48,272 bases of DNA from Litchfieldia salsa (GCF_900104555.1 NZ_FNJU01000004.1:216471-264742); one strand, 5' to 3'; counted from the stretch's first letter, positions 1 to 9,374 are shown. The notes: generated by a model not told the origin, from the letters alone. Numbers and translations: made by a program.

Positions 1-157
1 GGACAGAACACCCATGCTTATCATTCACTTTGTCTGATAGAACCCCTCTATCGGACATAATACCCATTCGCTTCATTCATTTTGTCTGATAGAGCCTCTC
101 TATTGGACAAAACACCTCTGCTTATCATTCACTTTGTCTTATAAAAACCGCTCTATT
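1..157. repeat. 52-nt tandem palindromic repeat, three units
   Basis: Three consecutive units begin with GGACA at 1, 53 and 105, giving a 52-nt period. Unit junctions are palindromic: TTTGTCTGATAGAG is followed after a few bases by CTCTATTGGACAAA, so each junction can fold into a hairpin. The same family with the same period is at the other end of the window (48129-48272). Units abut without unique spacers, so this is not CRISPR. No coding potential is apparent. Confidence 0.8.
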
Positions 158-183
158 CATCCTATCTCTCTCTTAAGAATTAA

Positions 184-222
184 ATAAAAAAACAGACCAA
201 ATCATATTCGATTTGGTCTGTT
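184..222 (-). terminator. Rho-independent terminator after GNAT gene
   Basis: A perfect 12-bp stem (192-203 with 210-221, 6-nt loop) is followed on the minus strand by a run of seven T. It ends the nitrilase-GNAT transcription unit. Confidence 0.85.
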
Positions 223-272
223 CATCTATATTCCTTTCAAAAACAAAACACATAAAGAAGCAAGCCTTTTTC

Positions 273-944
273 TTAAATCGGTTTTAATCCCACTGTTTCA
301 CTCTTTTTCAAAGTCTCAATCATGTCCAACCATTCTTGTGGTTTATTAGAAAGAACACTGTAATAAGTGCTTAAGAAATCGACCACAAGTGAAGCAGGTA
401 ACTCATTTACTTGATCATCTGTTGGCATGAAAGAGAGTTGTAATCCTTGAACAGCTGTCCCGTCATTTTCCCATGATGGGTGAACATACTCTAAGTCCAG
501 TCGCTTATAGCCAAGGTGTGATAACACTTCACGACGAACGAACGGATCCATTGTTTTCACTCCACCAAACTCATGGTTTTCTCCGTCGTACGGGTTATAG
601 ATTTCAGCAAACATCCCAAACAATTCTTTTCCATTTGCCTTTGCTAGCTCATTTAGGTCCTTTAGACGGCTTTGAGCAAGAAAGCGCCCAAGACTTAAGC
701 CAGGTCTCCCTACAATTGTGAAGTCAGTCATCGCTATATTCCAATCAGGATAATAACGATATTCTGTTACACCAACAACCTCATCCTCATGAAGTGCAAC
801 AAAAACACGAATACTAGGGTCTTCCAAAGGCTCTTTCCAAAGAGAATATTCTAACACTTCCTCTTTAGGAAATACCTCTTTCATTAAGTCATGAAGCTTT
901 TTAAATAAAGGGTCATCAATACTAGTAACTCTAATATATTCCAT
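273..944 (-). CDS. GNAT-family N-acyltransferase
   Basis: A 223-aa protein with a GNAT acetyltransferase fold: an N-terminal strand-helix region, a central beta strand (RVFVALHEDEVVGVTEYRYY, about 46-65) and a region GRPGLSLGRFLAQSRL (about 79-94) at the place of the acetyl-CoA loop. The acceptor substrate cannot be read from the sequence. ATG at 944 has AAAGGAG with a 9-nt spacer. It starts 26 nt after the nitrilase-fold gene, so the two are very likely co-transcribed. In B. subtilis YhcX the same two domain types form one fused polypeptide with the GNAT domain first. Here they are separate and in reverse order, suggesting joint action on one amide or amine substrate (inference). Confidence 0.75.
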   Translation of the reverse strand: MEYIRVTSIDDPLFKKLHDLMKEVFPKEEVLEYSLWKEPLEDPSIRVFVALHEDEVVGVTEYRYYPDWNIAMTDFTIVGRPGLSLGRFLAQSRLKDLNELAKANGKELFGMFAEIYNPYDGENHEFGGVKTMDPFVRREVLSHLGYKRLDLEYVHPSWENDGTAVQGLQLSFMPTDDQVNELPASLVVDFLSTYYSVLSNKPQEWLDMIETLKKSETVGLKPI

Positions 945-970
945 CGAATCATTCTCCTTTTTATAAGTGC

Positions 971-1849
971 CTACTCGCCCTGTATTTTCGAACTATTCCA
1001 ATCCGTATATAAATCTGTACGACGATCACGCCAAGTCGTAACAGAACCTCTTTCTCTTACTTCATATAATAAATTCAAATCTAGATCTGCCGTAACAATC
1101 ATATCGTTGTTCAGTTCACCCTCGACTTGAATCCCTTGTGGTGGAAATGGAATATCATTTGGAGTAATTATAGCTGCCTGCCCAAAGTTTGCACGCATAA
1201 AATCAACGGTTGGAAGTGATCCAACGGTTCCTGTAAGCACAACATAAACTTGATTTTCAATGGTTCGCGCATGACTTGTGTATCGAACACGGTGGAAACC
1301 ATGGCGATCATCTGTACAAGAAGGACAGAAAATCACATCTGCCCCCTGTGCTTTCGCCATACGGACAATCTCTGGAAACTCAATATCATAGCAAGTTAGA
1401 ATCGCAATTCTTCCTTTATCAGTGTCAAAAACATTAAGTTCATTACCTGGAGACATATTCCACTCATTCACTTCTGTCGGTGTGATATGAAGTTTTGCCT
1501 GTTCTCCAATTCGACCATCTGGATAAAACAGATGTGCCACATTATATAATCGATCATCTCTGCGAATCACATGGGTCCCACCAATAATATGCATACCTGT
1601 TTGAATCGCAAAGGAAGAAAAAAGTTGTCTATATTGTTCAGTGAATCCTGGTAATTGATTAATCGTAAGCTTAGTCCCTTGTTCACTTCCTATTGAAAGC
1701 AATTGAGTCGTGAAAAACTCTGGGAACAGCACAAACTCAGCTCCAAACTCTTCAGCCGTTTTTATATAGTGCTCACATTGCTTAGCAAAATCCTCAAAGG
1801 ACTGAATAGTGTGAAGATGATATTGAACTGCAGAAACACGTAACTTCAT
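971..1849 (-). CDS. Carbon-nitrogen hydrolase (nitrilase superfamily)
   Basis: A 292-aa cytosolic amidohydrolase of the nitrilase superfamily. The full catalytic triad is visible: Glu44 in FPEFF, Lys119 in AKLHITPTE and Cys153 in LTCYDIEFPE. Length is normal for a single-domain member. These enzymes hydrolyse C-N bonds in linear amides or carbamoyl compounds; the substrate is not predictable here. The start ATG has AAGGAGGAG upstream. The GNAT gene follows after 26 nt. The closest architecture I know is the C-terminal half of YhcX-type GNAT/nitrilase fusions, so this looks like a split or independently paired version of that module. Confidence 0.88.
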   Translation of the reverse strand: MKLRVSAVQYHLHTIQSFEDFAKQCEHYIKTAEEFGAEFVLFPEFFTTQLLSIGSEQGTKLTINQLPGFTEQYRQLFSSFAIQTGMHIIGGTHVIRRDDRLYNVAHLFYPDGRIGEQAKLHITPTEVNEWNMSPGNELNVFDTDKGRIAILTCYDIEFPEIVRMAKAQGADVIFCPSCTDDRHGFHRVRYTSHARTIENQVYVVLTGTVGSLPTVDFMRANFGQAAIITPNDIPFPPQGIQVEGELNNDMIVTADLDLNLLYEVRERGSVTTWRDRRTDLYTDWNSSKIQGE

Positions 1850-1978
1850 TGTTTCTCCTCCTTAAAAAATACATGTTAAATGTGATTATAAATAAATCAT
1901 CAAAATTAACAAGTACGAACTTTTTGGTTATGAAGTTACCTGGAGGATACTGTCGGAGATTTAACAGGAAATAAGTTT

Positions 1979-2356
1979 TTATTTATCACTCATCATTTCC
2001 TTTAAAACAACCATCCTGGCTTTACCCCAATCATACATCATCTCTACAATCGGCAATAGAGATTTTCCAACTTCCGTTAAAGTATACTCTACTCTTGGAG
2101 GGACTTCTGGGTATGCCTCACGGTGTATTATTCCATCCTCAATCAGTTCCTTTAGCTGATTTGATAAGATTTTATGTGTTATCTTAGGGAATAGCTTTTG
2201 TAACTCATTAAAACGATGTGAACCAGTTTGTCCTAAATGCCAGATAATAACCACTTTCCATTTTCCACTTATTACTGAAAGTGTCAATTCCTTTTCACAA
2301 TTATATTCTCCCTTTTCGATTTTCTCTCTAATTTCTTTTCTTAATACGTCTGACAT
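1979..2356 (-). CDS. HxlR-family winged-helix transcriptional regulator
   Basis: A 125-aa HxlR/YodB-type regulator. Family features are the Cys-containing N-terminus ([15 protein letters not shown]), the recognition region [21 protein letters not shown], the wing [19 protein letters not shown] and a C-terminal dimer helix. The single N-terminal Cys (residue 20 from this start) corresponds to the thiol-stress sensing Cys of YodB/HypR-type members. An in-frame GTG at 2365 overlaps the AGGGGG ribosome binding site, so ATG at 2356 (8-nt spacer) is preferred. No divergent target gene adjoins it. Palindromes at 2429-2448 may be its own operator. Confidence 0.85.
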   Translation of the reverse strand: MSDVLRKEIREKIEKGEYNCEKELTLSVISGKWKVVIIWHLGQTGSHRFNELQKLFPKITHKILSNQLKELIEDGIIHREAYPEVPPRVEYTLTEVGKSLLPIVEMMYDWGKARMVVLKEMMSDK

Positions 2357-2428
2357 GTTATACACCCCCTATTTTTATATTTACTGACTCTCCCCTTGTT
2401 CTACCTTGGTAATTAATTAATTCTGAAC

Positions 2429-2448
2429 ACTTTTATAAAAGTATACTT
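2429..2448. promoter_or_regulatory. Overlapping palindromes upstream of HxlR gene (candidate operator)
   Basis: ACTTTTATAAAAGT (2429-2442) is a perfect 14-nt palindrome. It overlaps AAGTATACTT (2439-2448), also perfect. They lie 73-92 nt upstream of the chosen start. HxlR regulators bind short dyads as dimers and often autoregulate; the assignment is inferred from position only. Confidence 0.35.
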
Positions 2449-2570
2449 AAATAACCTGTTCTCTAATAAACGTAGAACTTTATTCTACACTCTTCAATTA
2501 GGGTTACCTTCATAAAACCCTATAACAATTATAACTAAATTAATTTCGTATAAAGAGTTGAATATAATAA

Positions 2571-2597
2571 AAATGCCCTTGAATTACAAGGACATTT
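2571..2597 (-). terminator. Terminator after chemoreceptor gene
   Basis: The stem AAATG-x-CCTTG / CAAGG-x-CATTT has one mismatch and a 5-nt loop. It is followed on the minus strand by a T-rich tail. It ends the MCP gene. The rest of the 2357-2682 gap holds the HxlR promoter region; nothing else is recognisable. Confidence 0.7.
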
Positions 2598-2682
2598 GAT
2601 AGTTTCACTAATTACATAAACGTTTGGTTGGATTCATAATAGGATATATCATCTGCGGAAACAGACCTTTTACATGAATTTC

Positions 2683-4392
2683 CTACTTTATTTTAAATTT
2701 ACTTATTAATGTATTTAAATCTTCTGCAACCTCAGATAAGGAATGGGCATTACTGGAAATTTCAGTCATCGAACTATTCGTTTGTTGAACCGATGCTGAT
2801 GTTTGTTCAATCCCAGCTGCCGATTCTTCCGTTATAGATGCCACGTTGGCAATGTTCCCATCCATCTCTTGTGCTGTAGCATTAATATTCGTTAATCTCT
2901 CCGTTATAACATCCATTCTTAGTGCCATATCAGTAACTAAATTATTTATAGTAGTAAACGATTCTCCGGTAAGTTTTATCTGATTTGTCCCTTCCTCAAC
3001 ACGTGCATAGCCATCTTGTAATGAGGAGGCAACCCCGCTAGATTCCGCTTGTACTTTCTGAACAATCATCGTAATGTCAGTAATTGAATGAGTTACTTGT
3101 TCTGCAAGTTTCCTAACTTCTCCAGCAACTACAGCAAACCCTTTACCATGTTCTCCAGCTCTGGCAGCTTCTATAGCTGCATTTAATGCTAATAAATTGG
3201 TTTGATTTGCGATATTTTCAATAACTGCGACTAAGGATGTAATTTCTTTTGTTTGATGATCTAGTCCCCTTACCTTTTCTACTGCATCTTTGACGATCTC
3301 GTTAATACCCACCATTTGTTCGACTGATTTCCCCATCAACTCATTGCCTTCTTTAGTAAATGAAAGGACCTTATTTGATGACTCACTTGCAATAACGCCC
3401 TCATCATTAGCTTCGACGATCTGGCCGATAAATTTATTCATAGCCTCCGTTAGCTCCGTCGAATAATTCGCCTGTGATTCCGCTCCAGCCGATAATTCTT
3501 GCATCGTTGCAGCAATTTGTTCTGTACCCATCCTCACTTCATTTGAAGATAGAGTCAACTCCTCACTTTTGTTATTTACTATTTCTGAAGATCCAGAAAT
3601 CTCTACGACTATCTCAGAGAGGTTTTGTTTCATCTTATTTAGGCCATCAACTAGTTGACCTATTTCATCTTTTAAATTGGTTTTTATTGTTTTTCCACTT
3701 AAATCACCAGAGGCGATTTCATTCATATTAGATACCACTTTGTTTATTGGATTTGCAATAGAGTTCGCAATGGTTATTGCTATAGCAATCCCAAATACAA
3801 TGATAAGAACAGAAATACCTAGGCCTACCAATTCTATCATTTCACCTTGACTTACAATAGAATCGCCGCTCTCAGAGATTTCAGTTTGTCTTTTACTAGA
3901 CAATTCACCAAATCCCTGCATTATTTCTATCGCTAATGGTTGTACATCTTCAACTAGTAATCTCTTAGCTTCTTCTTGATTCCCGTTGTCATAAGCCACA
4001 AAAACCTTTTCTTCAATTAACTTTCCCCACTGTATGCTCTTATCTATAAGTTCTTTCACTTCTGGTGAGGCATTCAACTGAAGGATCTCATCCTGTATTT
4101 TTTTGCTATCTTCTGTATATTTATTGAAATCCTGTTTATAACTTTGATCGCCAAAAATATAATAACCTCTAACCAATGCAATTCTCTGAGCAATATTGAA
4201 TGCTAGTTTTTCATCAGCAATCAGTAATGGTAGCTCTTCTTCTATCATCTCTTTTGAGCTATGGTTAATCATTGAAACTGACATATAGTTATATGCAGAC
4301 ATGATTAGAGTTAGAAAAATCACGGTCATAAAGCCTAGTATAAGTTTTAACTTTAAACTTTTAAATTGCGGTTTTCTTAATTTTAATTTCAT
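2683..4392 (-). CDS. Methyl-accepting chemotaxis protein
   Basis: A 569-aa membrane chemoreceptor. Layout: TM1 (about 15-35), an all-helical extracytoplasmic sensor of the four-helix-bundle type (about 38-180), TM2 (about 186-208, rich in I/V/G), HAMP (about 210-262), then a long coiled-coil signalling domain. The kinase-contacting hairpin tip is clear ([20 protein letters not shown] followed by [17 protein letters not shown]). It would signal through CheW/CheA to the flagellar motor; the ligand is unknown. The start has AAGGGG with an 8-nt spacer. It is monocistronic, with its own terminator at 2571-2597, and divergent from the GGDEF gene. Confidence 0.95.
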   Translation of the reverse strand: MKLKLRKPQFKSLKLKLILGFMTVIFLTLIMSAYNYMSVSMINHSSKEMIEEELPLLIADEKLAFNIAQRIALVRGYYIFGDQSYKQDFNKYTEDSKKIQDEILQLNASPEVKELIDKSIQWGKLIEEKVFVAYDNGNQEEAKRLLVEDVQPLAIEIMQGFGELSSKRQTEISESGDSIVSQGEMIELVGLGISVLIIVFGIAIAITIANSIANPINKVVSNMNEIASGDLSGKTIKTNLKDEIGQLVDGLNKMKQNLSEIVVEISGSSEIVNNKSEELTLSSNEVRMGTEQIAATMQELSAGAESQANYSTELTEAMNKFIGQIVEANDEGVIASESSNKVLSFTKEGNELMGKSVEQMVGINEIVKDAVEKVRGLDHQTKEITSLVAVIENIANQTNLLALNAAIEAARAGEHGKGFAVVAGEVRKLAEQVTHSITDITMIVQKVQAESSGVASSLQDGYARVEEGTNQIKLTGESFTTINNLVTDMALRMDVITERLTNINATAQEMDGNIANVASITEESAAGIEQTSASVQQTNSSMTEISSNAHSLSEVAEDLNTLISKFKIK

Positions 4393-4637
4393 AACATTAC
4401 CCCTTTAATTTTAAATGACATTTGCATTTTAAATATGTTCAATTTCCCCATCCACCATTAGGTAGTCCCTTTGCTTAACTATATATCATGTGACCTATAA
4501 GAAAACACAAACTTCATCGTATGAAATACTTACCAAATTGTCCAGTCTTTTTCAAAAAAAATGTCGAAATTTGTAGATAGTTTAATACAATAATATGCTA
4601 TTCTAATATATATTTCAGAAAAATGGATGTGATAACC

Positions 4638-5819
4638 GTGTCGATCAAATGTAAAGCTTGGGTTTACTCTATTGGATTAGTCTTTGTACTTGAACTATTA
4701 ATTTTTTTATATCTCACCTATTTTCAGATAGATGTTTTATTATACCTATTGCCTGTAATGCTTTTATTACCAATTATGCTAGTTTATAAAAATGCAAAGT
4801 CATTAATAAATAAATATGAGGTATTAAAGATAAGCTCCACGGATTTAGCATATCAAGTAACAGATTTGGAAGAAAAAAACACTACGCTTCAATTCAGAGA
4901 AAATGTATTTAGTGAGTTAATTCAAGGAATGGATACTCTTGTATTTCTATATAACATTTCAGAAAATAGTTGGACATTTTTTAATAAGTTCCATGAATAC
5001 AAAACTTCGCAAGGAATCAGAATGATTGAGGATTTACTTCATCCAGCAGATAGAAGACATTTTCAGCATAAAAAAGAAGAATGGTTAACTGGAACTGCAA
5101 CTAAAGTGGAATTTAGAGTGGTCCTAGAAGATGGACAAATTCGCTGGAAGGAATTACGTACCAACTCAAAAGTTACCTCAACTGGCACCACGGAGACAGT
5201 ATTGGGGCTTGTTATTGATATTACGGAAATGAAACAAAAGGAAGAAACTTTAAAACAAATGGCTTATTATGATAGTCTTACTGATTTACCAAACCGAACT
5301 ATGTTAAAAACTCACTTAAGGAAAGTGCTATCACGCGCAGAACGAAAGGAACATGACTTCGTGGTGATGTTCATTGATTTAGATGGATTCAAAGAAGTAA
5401 ATGATAACCTTGGTCATGATCTAGGAGATGCACTTCTTAAACAGGTCGCTAATCGATTAAAAGAAAGCGTCAGGGAAGAAGACCTTATATCAAGAATAGG
5501 AGGAGATGAGTTTATCCTAGTTTTTGAGGAAACTTCTCAAGAAGAAGTTAGTTTGATTGCTAATCGGATCGTACAAAGTGTCTCTTGTCCTTATCTCATT
5601 CTTGATCAGCATATAGAAGTTACTCCTAGTGTTGGAATTTCCATTTATCCTAAAGATGCCCTGGATATTGAATCATTGATGAGAATGGCTGATAAAGCAA
5701 TGTATTTCGCAAAATTTAAAGGAAAAGGCAACTATCAATTTTACGAAACAAGCCTTGAAGACTTTATCCCTAATGAATCCCTTGTTGATAAATTTCTAAA
5801 GTGGTTTAAGGCTAAATAA
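4638..5819 (+). CDS. Membrane-anchored PAS-GGDEF diguanylate cyclase
   Basis: About 393 aa. Two N-terminal membrane helices are followed by a short coiled coil, a PAS_3-type fold (about 95-205, ending VLGLVIDITEMKQKE) and a GGDEF domain with an intact IGGDEF active site. An RxxD inhibitory site (REED) lies exactly five residues before GGDEF, so product feedback by c-di-GMP is expected. No EAL domain is present, so it should make rather than degrade c-di-GMP. An ATG at 4623 lacks a ribosome binding site. GTG at 4638 is preceded by GGATGTGAT at good spacing and is preferred. Divergent from the chemoreceptor, both being motility-lifestyle genes. Confidence 0.9.
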   Translation: MSIKCKAWVYSIGLVFVLELLIFLYLTYFQIDVLLYLLPVMLLLPIMLVYKNAKSLINKYEVLKISSTDLAYQVTDLEEKNTTLQFRENVFSELIQGMDTLVFLYNISENSWTFFNKFHEYKTSQGIRMIEDLLHPADRRHFQHKKEEWLTGTATKVEFRVVLEDGQIRWKELRTNSKVTSTGTTETVLGLVIDITEMKQKEETLKQMAYYDSLTDLPNRTMLKTHLRKVLSRAERKEHDFVVMFIDLDGFKEVNDNLGHDLGDALLKQVANRLKESVREEDLISRIGGDEFILVFEETSQEEVSLIANRIVQSVSCPYLILDQHIEVTPSVGISIYPKDALDIESLMRMADKAMYFAKFKGKGNYQFYETSLEDFIPNESLVDKFLKWFKAK

Positions 5820-5860
5820 GAATTATCAAAAAGGAAGGGTGGTTTACCTTCAAAACAAAA

Positions 5861-5890
5861 GAAAGACCATTGATTGTTCAACAGTCTTTC
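5861..5890. terminator. Bidirectional terminator between GGDEF gene and glnS
   Basis: The inverted repeat GAAAGAC...GTCTTTC, with partly paired interior, lies between two convergent genes. An A-rich stretch precedes it and a short T-rich stretch follows it. Confidence 0.6.
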
Positions 5891-5900
5891 TTGAAGTCAT

Positions 5901-7559
5901 TTATAGTTTAAACGAGCTCTTAAGTGATACAACAAGGTTAAAAACAAGATTATCGGATGTTGTATGCTTAGGATCAACATTAAAATAGCCGTGTCTGAAG
6001 AACTGAAACTTATCCTGTGCTTTCGCATCCTTCATGTTTGGTTCAACAAAGCCGTTAATAATATCAATTGAATTTGGATTGACTTGGTCAAGGAATGATT
6101 CTGTTGCTTGACCTTCCTCACTATCTAAAACTAATGGATTATAAAGGCGGAACTCGGCTGGTACTGCTTGAGTAGCCTCAACCCAATGTAAGGTGCCTTT
6201 TACCTTTCTGCCAGTGAATCCTGTTCCACTCTTTGTTTCTTGATCATACGTACAACGAAGCTCAACCACATTACCTTCTTCATCCTTAATCACTTCTTCA
6301 CATTTAATGAAATAAGCATGCTTTAAGCGAACTTCATTTCCAGGGAATAGGCGGAAGTACTTCTTCGGTGGGTCTTCCATGAAATCATCTTGCTCAATAT
6401 AAATCTCACGAGAAAAGGGAATTTGACGTGTACCCATCTCAGGAACCTCTGGATTAATTTCAGCATCAAGCATTTCAACTTGACCTTCAGGATAGTTTGT
6501 AATCACTACTTTTAACGGCTTAAGTACTGCCATTGTTCGTGGTGCCTTTAATTTTAGATCTTCACGGGTAAAGTGATCAAGCATTTGAACATCGACCACT
6601 CCGCTTCCTTTATGAACCCCAAGCTCTTTACAGAATTCACGAATCGCTTCAGGAGTGAACCCTCTTCGTCTTAATCCAGAAATCGTCGGCATACGTGGAT
6701 CATCCCATCCATCCACATACTTCTCATCTACAAGCTGCTTTAATTTACGTTTACTTAAAACCGTGTTTGTCAGATTAAGGCGAGCAAATTCATATTGCTG
6801 TGGCTTTGCTTCTGTCTCACAGTTTTCGATTACCCAATTATAAAGGGGACGTTGATCTTCAAACTCTAATGTACAAATTGAATGGGTCACACCTTCAATC
6901 GCATCCTCTAAAGGATGTGCAAATGAGTACATTGGGTAGATACACCATTTGTCTCCAGTGTTATGGTGTGTTGTATGTGAAATCCGATAAATAACAGGAT
7001 CTCTTAAATTAATATTAGGTGAAGACATATCAATTTTTGCGCGCAATACCTTTTCACCGTTTTGGAATTCACCATTTTTCATTTGTTCAAACAATGAAAG
7101 ACTCTCTTCAGCACTACGATTGCGATAAGGACTTTCTTTTCCTGGCTCTGTCAATGTTCCACGATATTCTCTGATTTCATCTGCAGATAAATCATCTACA
7201 TATGCAAGACCTTTTTTGATTAAAGAAACAGCATGCTCATACATTTGATCAAAGTAATTTGACGCAAAACGTAAGTCATCCCATTCAAAACCTAACCATT
7301 CTACATCTTCTTTTATTGAATTAACGAATTCTACATCTTCTTTTAAAGGGTTTGTATCATCAAAACGCAAGTTCGTTTTCCCGTTAAATTCATCTGCTAA
7401 TCCGAAGTTAATCACAATTGATTTTGCATGACCGATATGTAAGTATCCATTTGGCTCAGGCGGGAAGCGTGTAATAATTTCCTTATGCTTTCCTGATTTC
7501 AGGTCTTCCGTCATTATATCTTTAATAAAATTTGACGCATGTGATGTGTTTTTTTCCAT
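5901..7559 (-). CDS. glnS: Glutaminyl-tRNA synthetase
   Basis: A 552-aa class I aminoacyl-tRNA synthetase charging tRNA-Gln with glutamine. The GlnRS-type N-terminus ([19 protein letters not shown]) contains the HIGH motif, and VLSKRKL is the GlnRS form of KMSKS. Length matches E. coli GlnRS (554 aa), and the C-terminal anticodon-binding beta barrels are present to the normal end. An in-frame ATG 36 nt upstream exists, but GAAAGGTTGAG lies just before ATG 7559. Most Bacillus species lack GlnRS and make Gln-tRNA by GluRS plus GatCAB, so the gene is probably a horizontal acquisition (inference). It is monocistronic and I found no T-box leader. Confidence 0.95.
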   Translation of the reverse strand: MEKNTSHASNFIKDIMTEDLKSGKHKEIITRFPPEPNGYLHIGHAKSIVINFGLADEFNGKTNLRFDDTNPLKEDVEFVNSIKEDVEWLGFEWDDLRFASNYFDQMYEHAVSLIKKGLAYVDDLSADEIREYRGTLTEPGKESPYRNRSAEESLSLFEQMKNGEFQNGEKVLRAKIDMSSPNINLRDPVIYRISHTTHHNTGDKWCIYPMYSFAHPLEDAIEGVTHSICTLEFEDQRPLYNWVIENCETEAKPQQYEFARLNLTNTVLSKRKLKQLVDEKYVDGWDDPRMPTISGLRRRGFTPEAIREFCKELGVHKGSGVVDVQMLDHFTREDLKLKAPRTMAVLKPLKVVITNYPEGQVEMLDAEINPEVPEMGTRQIPFSREIYIEQDDFMEDPPKKYFRLFPGNEVRLKHAYFIKCEEVIKDEEGNVVELRCTYDQETKSGTGFTGRKVKGTLHWVEATQAVPAEFRLYNPLVLDSEEGQATESFLDQVNPNSIDIINGFVEPNMKDAKAQDKFQFFRHGYFNVDPKHTTSDNLVFNLVVSLKSSFKL

Positions 7560-7702
7560 AAAACTCAACCTTTCTTTATCTATACCAGACATCATTTATG
7601 TTAATTGTATTTATATCACAAAAGGGATGAGATATCCATTGTAAGAAGAAATGATATCCAATTTTATTCCCTTATCTATTCTACCAGACAGTGCTAAAGA
7701 AT

Positions 7703-7737
7703 AAACCCCATGCAAAGGATTAATTCACATGGGATTT
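7703..7737 (-). terminator. Terminator overlapping the end of the TetR gene
   Basis: A 10-bp stem (7703-7712 with 7728-7737) includes the last codons and the stop of the TetR/WHG gene. It is followed on the minus strand by a short T-rich tail. Confidence 0.65.
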
Positions 7738-8297
7738 CCGCTATGCTTATTTATACCAACTAAATAAGAGTCAATTAGTCTTTTTAAACTATCATTCACG
7801 TCTAATGGTAAGCCAAACCCACCCTTTTGCTCAAGTGAAGCAAAGCCATGTAAGATACTTCTTATTCCACGGACCCCATGAATGGCTTCATCTTCCGTTA
7901 AGTTGTAATGCGCCAGGATTTTTAAAGTAAGATCAACGATCTTTGAGCCTGCTTGCTGTACATCTGGATCCATTGGCAGAAGAAGAGTGGCCTCATAAAT
8001 GCCAGGATTTTCACGTGCAAAGGAAACATACGCATCACCCATCGCATGGACAGCCTCGTTTCCAGAACGACCGATTGCAGACTGTATTAAAGCTGTATAG
8101 AGTTGTTCAATTCCATATATAGCTAGTTGTTTTTTTAGATCTTCTAAGCCAGCAATATGATTATATAGCGAGGGTGAGCGGACAGATAACCTCTTTGCTA
8201 GTGATGCTAATGTAATAGCATCCAACCCTTGTTCATTCACCATGTCTGCAGCTGTTTTTAGTATGATGGTAGAGTCTAACCCAATTCTTGGTGACAT
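7725..8297 (-). CDS. TetR-family regulator with WHG-type C-terminal domain
   Basis: A 190-aa protein. An N-terminal TetR helix-turn-helix (about 10-55, with ITLASLAKRLSVRSPSLYNHI) is followed by a ligand-binding domain of the WHG type (region GVRGIRSILHGFASLE, about 142-157). GAGGAGATC precedes the ATG. It is the second gene of a two-gene operon, 19 nt after the MBL hydrolase. A 7-3-7 inverted repeat at 9066-9082 in the operon promoter is its likely operator, so it probably represses its own operon and responds to a substrate or product of the hydrolase (inference). The effector is unknown. Confidence 0.88.
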   Translation of the reverse strand: MSPRIGLDSTIILKTAADMVNEQGLDAITLASLAKRLSVRSPSLYNHIAGLEDLKKQLAIYGIEQLYTALIQSAIGRSGNEAVHAMGDAYVSFARENPGIYEATLLLPMDPDVQQAGSKIVDLTLKILAHYNLTEDEAIHGVRGIRSILHGFASLEQKGGFGLPLDVNDSLKRLIDSYLVGINKHSGNPM

Positions 8298-8316
8298 GCT
8301 GATCTCCTCTTTCGTT

Positions 8317-9027
8317 TTATGCTAAATTCTTTCTTGCCTCTATGATCGCTTGCTCCATTAATTTTTTAGGCTGTTTAATCATTTTACCATGTCCAATCGC
8401 TAGGATAGAAGGGTTATAGTCTAGCATCTTCTCTGCACTTTTTAAGGCAATCTCCTTGTTCCACGTTGCCATTGCAGGAAACGGAAACAACGGTTGAATT
8501 TTCCCTGCAACAGCCATTCCACCTTTTGTTTGAAATGCATCACCTGCAATTAACGCTCCATTTCTAGTATCAAGCAGTGAAATTGAACCAGGCGTGTGAC
8601 CGGGCGTTTCGATTACTTTTAATGAACCAATCGTATCTCCCTCTTTGACCAAGATCGATGCCCTTGTTTTTAATTTTGTAGGGACCCCTCCTCTAATTGG
8701 GGTTTCCGGCTCACCAGGCTCTAGCGTTCGATCACCACGCATAAGTTTCTCATCTCTTATAGATACATAAATAGAGACATCTACAAGCTCTTCCTTTAAC
8801 CGATCAAGGGCGCCTATATGATCATCATGGGGGTGAGTTAAAACAATCTTAGTAATCGGCTTTCCGATTCTTTTGGCTGTTTTAATAATTCCCTTCTTAC
8901 TTAGAGGCAATCCTGCGTCAATTAGGGTTAATTCATTTTCTTCCTCTATCAAATAACAATTAACCGGAAAAAGGCGAGGAAAAAAGGCTAATTGATACAA
9001 AGTTTCATAACGATTTATTTTCAACAA
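8317..9027 (-). CDS. MBL-fold metallo-hydrolase
   Basis: About 236 aa, a metallo-beta-lactamase-fold hydrolase with a complete dinuclear zinc site: HPHDDH (HxHxDH), a further His in ETPGHTPGS, Asp in IAGDAF and a terminal His in AIGHGK. There is no signal peptide, so it is cytosolic. Related proteins include glyoxalase II-like and lactonase-like hydrolases; the substrate is not predictable. A GTG at 9036 overlaps the ribosome binding site, so TTG at 9027 (AAGGAG, 8-nt spacer) is the more likely start. First gene of an operon with the TetR/WHG regulator. Confidence 0.87.
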   Translation of the reverse strand: MLKINRYETLYQLAFFPRLFPVNCYLIEEENELTLIDAGLPLSKKGIIKTAKRIGKPITKIVLTHPHDDHIGALDRLKEELVDVSIYVSIRDEKLMRGDRTLEPGEPETPIRGGVPTKLKTRASILVKEGDTIGSLKVIETPGHTPGSISLLDTRNGALIAGDAFQTKGGMAVAGKIQPLFPFPAMATWNKEIALKSAEKMLDYNPSILAIGHGKMIKQPKKLMEQAIIEARKNLA

Positions 9028-9065
9028 AGCTATCACTCCTTATAAACTAATCATATTAACACTTT

Positions 9066-9082
9066 AACTAATAACATTAGTT
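9066..9082. promoter_or_regulatory. Candidate TetR operator and promoter of the MBL-TetR operon
   Basis: AACTAAT-AAC-ATTAGTT is a perfect 7-3-7 inverted repeat. On the minus strand it falls within the spacer of a possible sigma-A promoter (TTGCTA, 17 bp, TAAAGT). A repressor bound there would block RNA polymerase. Confidence 0.55.
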
Positions 9083-9150
9083 TTAGCAATAGGTTTGTTA
9101 ATATTTAGGTTAATAATGATAAAAATAAATAGATTGTTCCTTTAAAACCC

Positions 9151-9269
9151 GCAGGCTGAATACACTTCGCGTCCGGCGGGTTCCCAGTGAGCCTCCTCGT
9201 CGTTTACGCTTCTGTGGGGTCTCACTTTGGCCACTGGTCCCGCTGGAGTCTACGTGTACTTCAGCCTGC
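9151..9269 (+). repeat. Long-palindrome intergenic repeat, copy A
   Basis: A ~119-bp core with ends GCAGGCTGAA / TTCAGCCTGC, folding into one long imperfect hairpin. Conserved flanks extend to about 9320. It lies in the 338-nt gap between the MBL operon and the ThrE-like genes. It has the same orientation as copies B, E and G. Confidence 0.85.
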
Positions 9270-9328
9270 TTAACTATTACTTCAATGTCTTATGTCTAAA
9301 TAACAAACTTTTAAAAAAGCATAAAAAA

Positions 9329-9369
9329 AAGACGAGCCTCCTCCATGTTGGTTAAGAAGTACATCGTCC
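9329..9369 (-). terminator. Probable terminator after the ThrE-like pair
   Basis: On the minus strand a short GACGA/TCGTC stem with some inner pairing is followed by eight T. The stem is weak but the T tract is clear. Confidence 0.45.
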
Positions 9370-9374
9370 TATGT

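Noticed and set aside
1-157. Regular repeats at the window edge as a CRISPR array
   Set aside because: Units are contiguous 52-nt repeats with internal palindromes and no unique spacers, and no cas genes are present.
2357-2365. GTG at 2365 as start of the HxlR gene
   Set aside because: It overlaps the AGGGGG ribosome binding site; ATG 2356 has correct spacing.
7560-7702. T-box or other tRNA-sensing leader before glnS
   Set aside because: No T-box consensus (TGGNACCGCG-like) or specifier structure is seen; the region between glnS and the TetR gene is short and AT-rich.
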